A stretch of DNA of 64,000 bases, taken from Adiantum capillus-veneris (lineage: Eukaryota; Streptophyta; Polypodiopsida; Polypodiales; Pteridaceae). The DNA lies in assembly GCA_014529385.2 (NCBI GenBank), contig CM043946.1, forward strand, positions 14,959,077 through 15,023,076, given 5' to 3'. Shown in pieces: positions 1 to 10,866 of the stretch. The notes below the pieces were generated by a model, which worked only from the letters and a program-made list of their open reading frames with translations, did not search any database and was not told the DNA's origin. Each line of letters starts with the position of its first letter. The first letter of the stretch is position 1. The position numbers and the translations under genes were made by a program.

Positions 1-2460
1 GCACATTCCCAACAAGGCAATTTTTGAGCCCGAGATTGATGAAATGATCGAGACGATCATGGATTCAGAAAGGCTTATCTATGATGATATGAAAAGTGAA
101 GCCGATACGCCATTGTATAATGGAGCACGTATGTCTAGATTGAAAGCACTTCTGGTTCTTCTGAACATGCAGGCAAAGTTTGGATGGAGTGACACTAGCG
201 TCACAACTCTTTTCAGGTGATCTATTATAATTAGTTTACTTTAATAAAACTCTAAATGTATAATGATCTGATAGATTTTTACACGACTGTATCGTATTTT
301 TATGTTGTGTAGATTGCTTAAAGAGCACATACTACCAGCTGACAATGTGATGCCAGATTCCCGAGATGAAGCAAGAAAGATTTTGCGAAACTTGGGGATG
401 GATTACAATTCTATCCACGCTTGTCCTAATGACTGCATTCTTTTCAGAGGGGAATACATAGACATGGAGAAGTGTCCGAAATGTGATTCCGAAAGATATC
501 GAGTAGATCTCCACGCGACAAAAATTCCACAAAAGGTTTTGCGACATTTTCCTCTGCTTCGTCGCATCAAGCATTTCTTCGAATGTAAGTCCATGGCCGC
601 CCTAGCATCATGGCATGAGGAGAATAAATCTTCGGATGGTGTGCTACGAATTCCTGCAGATTGCGTAGCCTGGAAACATATAGATGGAACATGGTAGGAT
701 TTTGCCAGGGAAGCTCAAAATTTGCGCTTAGGCCTGGCTATGGATGGCGTAAATCCATTTGGTCAAAGATCAACATCTTATAGTGAATGGCCTGTTGTCA
801 TCGTCAACTACAACATTCCCCCGTGGTTGACTACGAAGAAGGGGCACCTATGGCTAAGCTTGATTGTGCCAGGGCGATATAAAGTGGGGAATATGGATGT
901 GTATCTTCGTCCACTATTGGAAGAGCTACAACAATTGTGGATTGGCATAATGGTGGTGGATATGATCCGACACAAAGGACGACGGAATGCTTTGATCAGA
1001 GGCATTCTAATGTGGACCATGCATGACTATCCCAGGCTAACAGAATGCTCAGGTGATCTATTGACACTCCTCACTCAGACACTGTAAATCTTGGTTTTTC
1101 CCATAGTTGATCTATTATCATGTGTATACATGCAGGGCTTCAAACAAGCGGATACAGAGCATGTGTCACATGTGGACCTAGACTGAATGCACGTAGGGCG
1201 CCCTCACTGAAGAAGCAAATCTACGAAGGTCATCAAGCGTATCTTCCAGAGAATCATGTGTCACGCGATGGCTTTTTGGGAAGAGAGCCACCAAGGATGT
1301 CTGCACAAGCATGGTTAGAGCAGAAGGAGATGTGAGATGACGGATTGCCTCCAAGGATGAAGAGACTATCTCTATGGTATGAGTTACCATACTGGCCCCG
1401 ACTCATGATCAATCACTTGCTCAATCCAATGAAGAATGTGGGTAATCTACTATGGGACCATCTGACCGGCAAGAAAGATACTTTGGGAGCCAGAGTTGAC
1501 CTTAGAAATGTGGATCGTATGGAGCAATATTGGCCGCAAACAGCGTCTGATGGATCGATATAAACTCCCTAAAGCACCATGGATTTTTACAGGAGCCCAA
1601 GAACGCAAAGTAAAAGAGACCATTCGATCTTTGCGGACCCCACTGGCGTAATGCACTCGCTCCGAACGTGTTTTACTAAAGAAGGAAAGCTTACCGGTTT
1701 GAAGTCACACGATTGGCATAAAATGTGTCAGGTACGTTCATAGTGGACTTTAATATCATTGCATAAAATGTGGACTTTAATATCATTGCTGCACATACTT
1801 TATAGTTTATTTTACCGGTTGCCATTGAGGGATGTTTGTCTCTCGACAGCCGTAACACAATCTACAAACTTGCAAAGCTGGTGCAATGGATCTCACAAAA
1901 GGAGATCAACGAAGACTCCATACCATTCGCCAAACTAAATGCTGCGGAGCTTGTGTGCATGTTTGAGAAACATTTTCCTACTACCATGCTAACCATTCAG
2001 GTGCATCTTCTTGTTCACATAGTTGATGAGGTGGACATAGCTGGCACAGTTCATTCTAGATGGATGTTCTTCTTAGAACGTTTTATGAAAACGCTTAAGG
2101 GATATGTGCGTCAAAAGGCACGTCCGGAGGGTAGCATGGCAGAAGGTTGGTTGGTATCAGAGTCCCTAGTGTACATTGGAGAGTGGCTAGACAGATTTGA
2201 TAAAGCCCAGGACACGCTATGGAGAACCATAGATGATGAGCCCATATCTGGGATTGTCATGTGCAATCTCGGTGTTGAGAAGAAGATGACGGAAGATCTA
2301 GAGGCTAAAATCAACCGATTTTGCATGCTTCACAATCCAGTGATGCAAAAGTGGATTTCACAATATGAGGATGCAAAGCAAGAGCGACAAAGGGCACGAA
2401 TCGAGTGGAGATGGGGAAGACGACCACCGATGCAACATCCGAAGGTTCTGGAGAGCCTAC
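1..2460 (+). pseudogene. CACTA TnpD-like transposase, first part (copy A)
   Basis: This is the 5' and middle part of a Transposase_21 gene, which in intact CACTA elements excises the element. Introns with GT/AG ends are visible at 217-312, 1053-1135 and about 1732-1805. Exon 313-1052 has the family signatures MDYNSIHACPNDCILFRGEY, a CPKC zinc motif and DGVLRIPAD. Residues from 1806 match DUF4218 (VHLLVHIVDEV, RWMFFLERFMKTLKGYVRQK, ARPEGSMAEGW). Damage compared with copy B: TAG at 695-697 (B has TCG), TGA at 1333-1335, loss of 9 bases in the conserved M-H-x-x-K-N-V motif near 1428, and a 2-base insertion near 1560. The N-terminus lies left of the window. The reading frame is then cut at 2460 by gypsy-1 and resumes at 12386. 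Confidence 0.88.
2456..2460. repeat. Target site duplication CCTAC of gypsy-1 (left copy)
   Basis: CCTAC directly precedes the left LTR and recurs at 12381-12385 directly after the right LTR. The uninterrupted sequence in CACTA copy B (near 24195-24210, minus strand) contains one CCTAC at the matching place, which proves the duplication. Confidence 0.95.
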
Positions 2461-3974
2461 TGATAGCGGGAAAAAGAGCAGTGCAATCGGGTGGCCTCTG
2501 TACTCGTGCACACTCCAGAAACCACGCCTCATGCAAACAAGCAAAGAACAAAACCAGGGGGGCACCACCCTAAATTAAGAGGTTTAGGGACCTCACACAT
2601 AGTGCACATAGGCAAGTGAGACTTCTGGCATTATGATGGCATCAAAACATATGGCAAAACACATAGAAACGAAGCTTAGGGACCTTATGTAGCATATATA
2701 TACACAAGACATCAGCTTAACAATACAACGGCATTTGATCATACATAACAAGGATATAGAGAAGCAAGCGAAGGATGGCATAATCCCTTGTCAAAAACAA
2801 TCAACCCGGCAAGTAGGTATGATCCTACTAGCAACACATCAATACCTTAGAGAATGATGGCGAGGATGGTGGCCATGGAGCATGAGAGAAGACTCCTTAT
2901 TTAGGTTTTAGGGCTAGTAATGTAGCATACTAGAGAGAGAGAGAGAGAGGGAGAGAGAGTAGAGCTCCATCCATAGCTCCTCGATGTGAGCAATTCCGTC
3001 ATAGCTTCATTGCTTGGTGAAGTGGGTGAAGTGTTGGTTTTGAGTGAGAGAAGGCCTCCTTATATAGGTTTCTGAGAGGGTTTAGGATTAGGGATAAACA
3101 TGCTTAAATCTGTTGATTGGGGTTACTTTTTGCTTAGGGTGGTCAACAGATTGAGGTCACCTGATATGTCACCATCAAGATATTCTCTAGAGTGATGTGA
3201 GAGGGGAGGGTAAATGCTTATTTTTCTGATTGTGACACATGGGGATAAGGCCTTGACCAGCATTTAAGAGTAGGTAAGGTGGCTATTGAAACTGGAGGTT
3301 CTGCACATGTCAGGGGGGGACCTGCTGGGTCCTCCTGAATATCAAATTCTCAAAAAATCCTCAACCATGGCTTCTTTTGACATTTGTTCTTTGAAAAAAT
3401 CAGCATGTCTCTTTTCAACTCAAAAGTCTTTATCCCTGTTGACTCACCTTTACCATAAGATTTTCCCCTTTTCTCCTCCTGTAACTGCATTGTTGATGCC
3501 CAATCACTGCTTCTAGTAACAATGAACTGTTACCTATCAAATACTTATGGTGTAGTAAAAAATATTTACCATGGGTAAAAAAAGTTACTGTAGGTAAAAA
3601 GTGATTTGTATTTACCATGTAGGTGAAAAATATTTATTGTAGGTAAAAAATATCTACTGTGGTAAAAAATATTTAATGTCGGTAAAAAAGTGAAAACGGA
3701 GTATGCTGTGCTGTGAGTCCACACGAACATCCTCGTGTAAATTTCATTAGAAATTCACACCTAGAATGGGCTATTCTGTAAGATATAGGTTGTAGGCATG
3801 CATAAGAGCTCGTTCCCACGTATCTTCTGTCCATGGCACTTTTTACTCTTTGGTGCTTGTGAAGTAGATTTTTCTTCTCTTTCGAGATCCCTTGGACTAG
3901 AGTATCCTCATCTCCCCAACAACTGACTGTGCCTTTATTGCATCTTCAGAAGGGGTCCTAAAAACCATGCATCA
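2461..3974 (-). repeat. gypsy-1 3' LTR
   Basis: It starts TGATAGCGGG and ends CCATGCATCA, and is repeated at 10867-12380. On the minus strand it reads TGATGCATGG...CCGCTATCA, with TG/CA ends. It holds a (GA)n tract near 2935-2960 and an AT-rich stretch near 3535-3700 with repeated motifs of the type GGTAAAAAATATTTACTGTA. Confidence 0.95.
3060..3066 (-). promoter_or_regulatory. TATA box of gypsy-1 left LTR
   Basis: The minus strand reads CCTATATAAGGAGGCC here. The same site is at 11466-11472 in the right (5') LTR, where it would drive the element RNA. Confidence 0.6.
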
Positions 3975-3979
3975 TATAG

Positions 3980-3992
3980 CCCTCCCCCTTAA
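3980..3992 (-). other. gypsy-1 polypurine tract
   Basis: The minus strand reads TTAAGGGGGAGGGC six bases inside the 3' LTR, the expected place for the plus-strand primer of reverse transcription. Gypsy-4 has the same motif next to its LTR near 58350. Confidence 0.8.
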
Positions 3993-4291
3993 GCTAGAGG
4001 TATTTGATGCCTCTAGCTGTAGGTTGTGCTACAATAGGGTTCTCTTGAATACTTACCCACCTGGTACCAATTGAATTTGCCATGTGACTGCTTTCTTGGC
4101 TGATGCACCCTGTTTAGTCCTTTCTGATGAATAATTGTATCCATCCATGACTAACAACTGGTCTCCTAGACCCTTGAAAGCCATACCCCATCCATTGTCA
4201 ATATCCGCTTTCACTCGTAGCATTCTCTTTTTTTCTTCTCTTTTTTTAAATTTTTTTTTTTTTTAATACGACTATGTACATGATTGTTACC

Positions 4292-5842
4292 TTAGTTGGA
4301 GCTCGAATATGATGAGCTCTCCTCTGAACCATCCTTAGCATTGATTTCACCAGCATATGGCTGTGAAAGACGACATTGGTAGGCCTTCAATCGCCAACCA
4401 TTTATCGGGGTCTGATGTACCTTACCATCTAGGTCACTTAGTTGGTAACTACCATTTGAGAACCTCTGTATCACTACAAAAGGGCCTTCCCACTTAAGCA
4501 AGAACTTACCATCCTTCCTACGATCAAAGCGATTGTCGTATTTGAGCACTAAAGAACCTTCCTTGATACCTTTCTTGACAAGGTTGCGATTGAACTTCTT
4601 TCGTTTCTTCTCTGCCTGGGCTGCATAGTACTTCACTGCTGACTCTCGATCTAGCCCTAACCTCTCCAAATCGATGATTCTTCCTTCCACCTGCTTCTCT
4701 TTACTATCCTCTTGATGTGCTTTTAGAACTTGGAGGCTCGCTAGCTCCACTTCTATAGGCAATAGTGCCTCTTGCCCGTAAACCAAGTGAAAAGGTGTAT
4801 ACCCCAAGGATGTTTTAAAGGATGTTCTGTAGGCCCAAAGTGCTGCATCTAGGTGTTTGTCCCATGCCTTAGGATGTAAATGCACTTGCTTAGTGATGAT
4901 TTTATATATAAGACCATTTACCTTTTCCACAAGACCATTGCACTGAGGGTAGTATGGTGTAGAGTGCCTGCGCTTGATTTTTAACTTGCTCATCAATTGC
5001 CCGACTAAATCAGCTCGAAATCCCGGTCCCCTATCCGAGAGAATCTCCAAAGGTGTGCCAAAACGGCAACAAATGCATTCAAAAATGAAATCACTCACGT
5101 CCTTGGCTGTGATGCGCTTTGTGGGACGAGCTTCTGCCCATCTCGTCATGTACTCCACCCCCATAATGATGTATTCCTTCCCTGATTTAGTGCAAGGTAG
5201 TGGCCCTATTGCATCTATCCCCCAGTTTTCAAATGGCCCATAGGTTTTGATTGGATGCTGATTTTCATGGGTAAGACGCCTTGGTCCAGCTTTTTGGCAA
5301 ACCTCACATGTGCGGCACCAATGTTGTACATCTCGATGGAGGCTTGGCCACGTGAACTCTGCTTGTAAAATCTTTCTGCTAGTAATCTCTTGTGCAAAGT
5401 GGCCACCACACACACCTTCATGACAACTAAACAAAATATCCTTTATCTCTTGGGATGCAGGAACTCTCCTTAAGACAGCATCTTTCCCTCTACAATACAA
5501 GTCCTCATTCACTAAGCTATAGCTGGTAGCCTTTTTTGCCAACCACCTACGTTCACTTTTACTCATACCAGAGGGTGCTTCACAATGCTCAAGAAAGTAA
5601 AGTAAATCATGCAGCTCCTCCTTTCCCTGGTATAAAGGACTTTTCACAAGGATAGCACCTACTATGAGAGTTTGTAGTTCTTCACCTGCTAAGGCATCTG
5701 CTTCTCGATTTTGATCTCTAGGTACAAAAAGCACTCGAACTTCTTTAAAACCCTTCAACAAGGCCTTTGCTTCCCTCATCTTAATAGACAATTTGTCATT
5801 TTTACAGGCCCATACACCAACCATTTGCTTAACAATCAACAT
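4292..5842 (-). pseudogene. gypsy-1 second RNase H (end) and integrase
   Basis: This is the C-terminal pol part, 516 codons open. Its start holds the last third of an extra RNase H (D of READALAGEE). The integrase follows: an HHCC zinc domain (CHEGVCGGHF ... HWCRTCEVCQK), then a DDE core with D in WGIDAIGPLP, D in LSDRGPGFRAD and E in NGLVEKVNG. The C-terminal domain has FLLKWEGPFVV and NGSYQL motifs. No chromodomain is seen; the tail is acidic and serine-rich. It is separated from the upstream frame by a TAG at about 5876, where gypsy-4 has CAG. Confidence 0.9.
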
Positions 5843-5875
5843 GGAGTCACCAAAAACATTTAGCTTTGTGATGCC

Positions 5876-6217
5876 CTAAGAAAGACAACATTGCAACCCT
5901 AAAACAAGGGCATGGTACTCTGCTTCATTGTTAGAATGAACCTCTTTTAGATGAAACCCTTTTGCAAAGATCTTCTCCTTCTCTGGACCTAATATTACTA
6001 TGCCTGCTGATGCCTTGTCTTTGGTCCTCTTGTAAGCCCCATCAAAATATAGACTGTGTGCTCCCAGTAGAACTTCAGGCTCCGGGATAGGCGGTACCTT
6101 ACTAGGTGCCTCTTTCTTGGCCTTCTCATAACACCTTTGTGTGAGGACATCTGCCAAACAAGCACGGGTGGAATCCTCTACTTGTAGTGTGTAGTCAAAC
6201 TCTTGAAGCTGCACCAC
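5876..6217 (-). pseudogene. gypsy-1 second (archaeal/plant-type) RNase H
   Basis: It contains YFDGAYKRTKDKASAGIVI and NNEAEYHALVLGLQ, the D and E motifs of the extra RNase H that defines the Tat lineage of plant gypsy elements. It would remove the RNA template during reverse transcription. It is linked to the RT part by the tether WVVQLQEFDYTLQV, but a frame change near 6210 separates them. A TAG ends the frame after QCCLS; the next in-frame residues GITKLNVFGDSM carry the third catalytic Asp. Confidence 0.85.
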
Positions 6218-8264
6218 CCACTTTTGCTATTCTTTGAGACAATTCCATGTGTTGTAGGGCATATGGAAAAACTTCCTCAGTTGTGATCACCACAAATTGT
6301 CTCGGAAGTAAGTAAGCCCGAAACTTCTCCACTGCAAACTTAAGAGCTAGCACCAATTGCTCAGTTGCGCTGAAACCCTTTTCAGCAGCTGTCATCACTC
6401 TACTAGAGAAGTAGACTGGTCTCATGAGAGATGTCTTTGGGTCTTTTTGCATCAAGACAGCTCCTAGAGCTTCTGGACCTACACTAGGATTTACATAGAA
6501 TAATTCACCCCATGTGGGTTGTAGGACGACAGGCAATGAGATCAAAATGGTTTTAACTTCTTGAAAGCACCTTTCACCCTCCTCACTCCATGTCAATGTA
6601 GTGTGTTTAGTGAGCTGCTGCAAAGGATAGATTGCCTTAGAAAGGAGATGTATGAATCGTCCCATGTAGCGAACCTTTTGAATGAAGGAGACTAGTTGCT
6701 TCACGTTTGAAGGAGTAGGTAAAGCTAACAATGTCTTTACCTTTTCAGGGTCGGCCTCAATACCATCTTGAGACACAACATGGCCTAGTAGAGTGACCTT
6801 GCTCTCACCTATGTGGCACTTGTCTTTATTCAATTGCCCACCCAATTGGGCCAAACGGGTGAAACCTTCATCAACCTTGGACAGATGTACTTCCCTAGAG
6901 TTGTAAATGCAAAAATCATCAATGAAGACTCGTATGGACTTACCAAAGTAAGGTTGAAACACCAAGTTCATAAACCTCTGGAAAGTAGCTGGGGCATTAG
7001 TTAAACCAAAAGGCATAACTCTATAAGCAAAACACCCCCAAGGTGTTATGAAGGTAGTCTTTCTCTGGTCTTCATCTGCAATTCTGATTTGGAAGTAGCC
7101 TGAGTACCCATCACACACTGTGTACCTTTCATGACTAGCCACTTCATTTAGTATTTCATCCTGAAAAGGCAAAGAAAAATGGTCCCTTTTTGTGGCCGCG
7201 TTTAGAGGCTTGTAATCCACACATACCCTCCACTTCCCATTTTTCTTTGGTGCTACCACAACTGGAGACACCCACTCAGAATCTTCCACTGGGTAGATAA
7301 ATCCTGCCTTGAGTAATCTTTTTACTTCTTTTAAGAGTGCATCTTGTTGCACTAGCCCTAATCTCCTTAGCCTTTGCACCACTGGTTTGGCACCTTCCTT
7401 TAATTGGATATGGTGTTGGGTTACCGTCACTCCTTTAATGTGCTCATAATCAGTTATAAAGAGGCCAGCATGCTTCTTTAGTACCTGCAAATAGGGTTCT
7501 CTCTCTTCTTCTAGTAGGTCCTTAGCTAGCATCTCCTCTAAGCCTGTGGCTTCTTCCTTGTTTAGAGAGTCTTGACCACCTTCTCCTTCTGGGTTTCGTA
7601 GTATTATACCCATGACTTCCAAAGAGCTAGCATCCTCCTCAGATGACTCATCCTCAGATGAAGAGTAGCTGCTTGTGCTCCATTCATCCATAGAAGTCTC
7701 CATCTCTAGGTCTTGTTGTCTACCCTGCTTCATGTCATACACAATTTTTTGTTGCTTGCCACCTCCCTTATGATTTGGTCGCAACTCAAGGGAACCTGTC
7801 TCCCAATCTTGCCTAGCTTTCATAGCCATAAGCCAAGGTCTTCCAAGGATTAGCGGATAGCCCTCCCCCTTAGTTGGGATCACATAAGAATCAATTGAGA
7901 TTGCCACACCAAAAGCTGAAACCTTCACTCCATTAACCTTTCCCACACAAGCCACCCTTACATTATTTGCCATCTTAGCTTGTAAGGAAGTTTGCTCGTT
8001 TACTTCCAAACCCAACCTGTGCATTAATTTCTCTGTCATAACACAAATCTCGGCTCCACCATCTACGTACACATTGGAGACTCCCTGACTCTTAATCTCT
8101 GCATCAATGACTGGCACGATATCCTTCATGCCTCTTGCACTAATAGACCCAACTGACTTTGCCTTAGCCCTCCTGGTGCTGACCATCTTAGACCAGGTTC
8201 TACGCATCTTTGGGGAAAGGTGGAGAAGTTGCTGCCATGAAATCTTTGGTCCTTGCTTACTCAC
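6195..8264 (-). pseudogene. gypsy-1 protease and reverse transcriptase with degenerate first RNase H
   Basis: Open for 689 codons. The N-terminal part is a retropepsin-like domain with YVDGGAEICVM in place of the usual D-T/S-G, followed by PLILGRPWL. An acidic serine-rich linker follows. The RT has KKNGKWRVCVDYKPLN, SGYFQIRI, PFGLTNAPATFQR and the catalytic VFIDDFCIY (F-I-D-D). The region that should be the gypsy RNase H reads FYVNPSVGPEALGAVL, lacking the first catalytic Asp, so it is probably only a structural tether. This pattern, a dead first RNase H followed by a second active-type one, fits the Tat group. Confidence 0.92.
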
Positions 8265-9489
8265 ATCTGCTACCAGGTCGTAAAGGTATGGATCCTACCC
8301 CAAGTGGAAAGTCTTCTACTCCTATGTGCCTCCTTGACCTACTCTTCCTTTTCTTGTCTCCTATCACTTGGGAGGAACCCTCATTCCCTTTATTCGTCTC
8401 TGAAGCTTCCATTTCATCAGTTCTTTGTCTCCTAACTCTCTTTATTGGCATGGCAACAGCTTCCTCCATTTTTTCTTTCCCTTTATCCTTACTATTGTCA
8501 AGACTTATGACTGAGACAGCCCTGTCCTCCCCTCCCGATGGTAGTGGAGGGATCTCTGCTGGTGCTTGTGGTGGTGGAGGAGGGGGTCTCAATATTTGGA
8601 TTGGTGGAGCCACGTGTGCATTTTGTCCATTTAGTGGCCTAGCTCGAGGAGGAGTGACTTACTGGCGAGGAGGCCGTCTTTGATTACCATTTCCTTGATA
8701 GCGTCGTGGATGGGGGCAATAATACATGCCGTGACCTACCTCTCCACAGTTGTAGCAAATGTACTCGCGTGCTTGCCTTTGTCCTTCTTGTCTATTTTGT
8801 TCATTTCGTGGCTGGGGAGCCCTTACACCTTGAACCAGATTGATGGACAGGCTCTCTAGTTGATTGGTGATTTGTTGAAGTAATTCTTGTTGAGAGGACT
8901 CTTGGTCTGTTGCTCTTGTCCCTGCTACTACCCTTGCCGTAGGTTGAGCTAGCGGTGGAGGCTCCATTCCCCCTTGTAGTTGAGCTTGGAATTTTAACTT
9001 CCTATCCTTCTCCCTTGCATAAGTCATAGCTTTATCAAAGGTATCTGGGAATTTACCTTTTACCTTTTCTCAAAGGATGGGGTAAAGCCCTGCTAGGAAA
9101 GAGTCCTTCTTTAGGCATTCTGGCGCCCTTTCTCCTTCACCTAGTGATGTACACCATTTCTCCCACAAGCTGGAAAACTTTCCTTCATAGCTTCTATAGT
9201 CATTGGGTGATGTTTGGCGTAGCTCTAAGAGCTGTCTCCATATCTCCTCTGGAGGCTCATGGTGGCGAAATTCTTCGATGAAGGCCATCTTTAAGGACTC
9301 CCAGTCTCTTCTTTCTTCAGGTGCCAAAGTTTGATACCATAATTTTGCACCTTCCCTCAAGACCAAAGGAAAGGCCTTTAACTTAGTAGCTTCGTCATCC
9401 CTTCCCGATACCAGAAAGGCCATTTCCAAATTATCCAAAAAGTCTGGAGCAACATCCCCAGGCTTACCATAAAAATTAGAGAAGGCCAT
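8257..9489 (-). pseudogene. gypsy-1 gag with zinc knuckle and proline-rich linker
   Basis: The start is placed at ATG 9489 (MAFSNFYGKPGD). The capsid part has the gag pattern KAFPLVLREGAKLWYQTL and WESLKMAFIEEFR. A TGA at about 9068 breaks the frame just before EKVKGKFPDTF, where gypsy-4 reads through. The nucleocapsid zinc knuckle is CYNCGEVGHGMYYC near 8720-8760. After RRPPRQ at 8659 a stop is met, and a proline-rich and basic linker continues to 8257, where the frame shifts into the protease. In life this would be one gag-pro-pol frame. Confidence 0.85.
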
Positions 9490-9580
9490 AAGTGAGAGAG
9501 TAAACAATTACACAAACAGCTCCAATTTATTTTAAAATAGAGTATGGTAATTACAATTTGGAGCTTTAGCACAACTTAGC

Positions 9581-9808
9581 TCAAAATAGGATGAAGATCG
9601 ACACATCAAAGGAATGGTAATAGTCTAGTAAGGGTAGAATGACAGGATGAGGAGAGCGCAAGATTTCCCCAAGTCTCTCGGCTCCAAACAACAGGGCTAT
9701 TCTTTGCTGATAAAAGATTTTTCTATCAATACAAATATTCACACCGATATGACGCACAAAATGGAAAGGAAACATGCGGGGATCATCATTCTCATTATTG
9801 GCATCCAT
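9581..9808 (-). CDS. Small ORF upstream of gag, about 75 aa (leader small-ORF family)
   Basis: ATG at 9808 (MDANNEND). The core reads DRKIFYQQRIALLFGAERLG and then EILRSPHPVILPLLDYYHSF. It is clearly related to the small ORFs at 27937 and 28152 in gypsy-2 and more distantly to that at 63719 in gypsy-4, all just upstream of gag. The spacing of F-x-x-Q/H-R-I-x-L-L and I-L-P-L recalls the middle of BTB/POZ domains, but this is only an impression. It may correspond to the extra upstream ORF known from Ogre-type Tat elements. Function unknown. Confidence 0.6.
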   Translation of the reverse strand: MDANNENDDPRMFPFHFVRHIGVNICIDRKIFYQQRIALLFGAERLGEILRSPHPVILPLLDYYHSFDVSIFILF

Positions 9809-9824
9809 ACTTACACACAAGAGC

Positions 9825-10073
9825 CTAGCTTAGTTGCACCACCTTGGGACCAATGAGCCTGATCAGCCATAGAAGGTTAGCACCTCGGATCACTTCGACT
9901 CTTCCTGATGCATCTGTGAAGACGTAAGGCGTGATGGCAACACTTTGTACAATGGTGAGCCTTTTAGCAAGCAACAATTGGATGCTATTACCATAATCAG
10001 CATGACGAATGAAAGTGACACCATTAATGTGCAGCACATCATCAACTAAGATAGTTTCCTTAGATTGTGATAA
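9825..10073 (-). CDS. Possible first leader ORF of gypsy-1, start uncertain
   Basis: An open frame reads KLSQSKETILVDDVLHINGV, continues through TFIRHADYGNSIQLLLAKRL and ends GPKVVQLS. No ATG is found in frame near the start, so it would need an upstream exon or another start codon. It ends 16 bases before the start of the next small ORF, giving a two-ORF arrangement like that in the gypsy-2 LTR. No family recognised. Confidence 0.35.
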   Translation of the reverse strand, partial: LSQSKETILVDDVLHINGVTFIRHADYGNSIQLLLAKRLTIVQSVAITPYVFTDASGRVEVIRGANLLWLIRLIGPKVVQLS

Positions 10074-10396
10074 CTTCTTGAAAAATTAGCAGCAAAGGTA
10101 GGGTAGGGAGGCTTTTCACCCGGTCTCCAAAGCACTTTGGACAATATCCAAAGTGATCTTCATGCGGACAGGAGGTTGTCTTGGGATTGGTGGTGTTTGG
10201 ATTCACAAAGTGCACTGGGAGCACTCGCAGACAGGGGGCAATCTTGTAGGCAAGCCTTCGCCTCTTTGCTTCAGGAGGATTTAGGGGTGAGAGTCATGGT
10301 TGCAAGTTGGAGGTTGAAGTTGGTTGCTCACTAGCCTTTTTCTTGCCTGTAGTGGTCATGTAATCCCTTATTAATGAGATTAAGCCAAATGTTACC

Positions 10397-10794
10397 TTAC
10401 GCTTGAGCACGTGCTGCGGCCTTGGGCCACTTAGGTGTAGAGGTGATCTTCCTCCTCTTAGTCAGCTCCTCAGGAAAGAGAGGTCTTGTGATGCTTTCTC
10501 TTCCCTTAATGTGTGTCACAGTACCTTCGTGTATGTTGATGTAGAATATTTCAAGCTCGTGTGCGTTGGAGGTTTCTGGAGTACTCATAGGTTGAGAGGA
10601 GAGGTATATCAAGCTCTTCTTCTCACTCTCCTTCGTTGGCGACGATCACGAACAAGGCATGTAGAAGAACTTACTTCTTGAATTTCAATGACACTGCAAC
10701 CTGGTAACAAGACCTCGATGAAAGCTTTTAAGGCCTCTAAAGCCTCCTCCTCTTCTTTTCTCCAATTTGCAAACTCCTCACGCCATTCGTCCAT
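10397..10794 (-). CDS. Possible further leader ORF(s) of gypsy-1
   Basis: ATG at 10794 opens MDEWREEFANWRKEEEEALE, an acidic helical segment. A good splice donor GTAAGT lies at 10674 after EIQE. A second open frame downstream reads MSTPETSNAHELEIFYINIH from 10588 and ends AARAQA at 10397. The implied intron (about 52 bases) is very short for a plant, so the joining is unproven. These ORFs lie between the 5' LTR and gag, where Ogre-like elements carry an ORF of unknown role. Confidence 0.35.
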
Positions 10795-10850
10795 GTTGTA
10801 GATTGCACATCTTCATTGCTTGTGGACTGAAGGTTTGTGTAGCCCTCCTC

Positions 10851-10863
10851 TGTGGGGGCACCA
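10851..10863 (-). other. Likely primer-binding site of gypsy-1
   Basis: The minus strand reads TGGTGCCCCCACA, starting three bases inside the 5' LTR. TGG is the expected complement of a tRNA CCA end. I cannot say which tRNA. Confidence 0.65.
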
Positions 10864-10866
10864 AAA

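Noticed and set aside
4292-4560. Chromodomain at the integrase C-terminus of gypsy-1
   Set aside because: The tail has no aromatic chromodomain pattern, only the usual integrase C-terminal strands and an acidic end.
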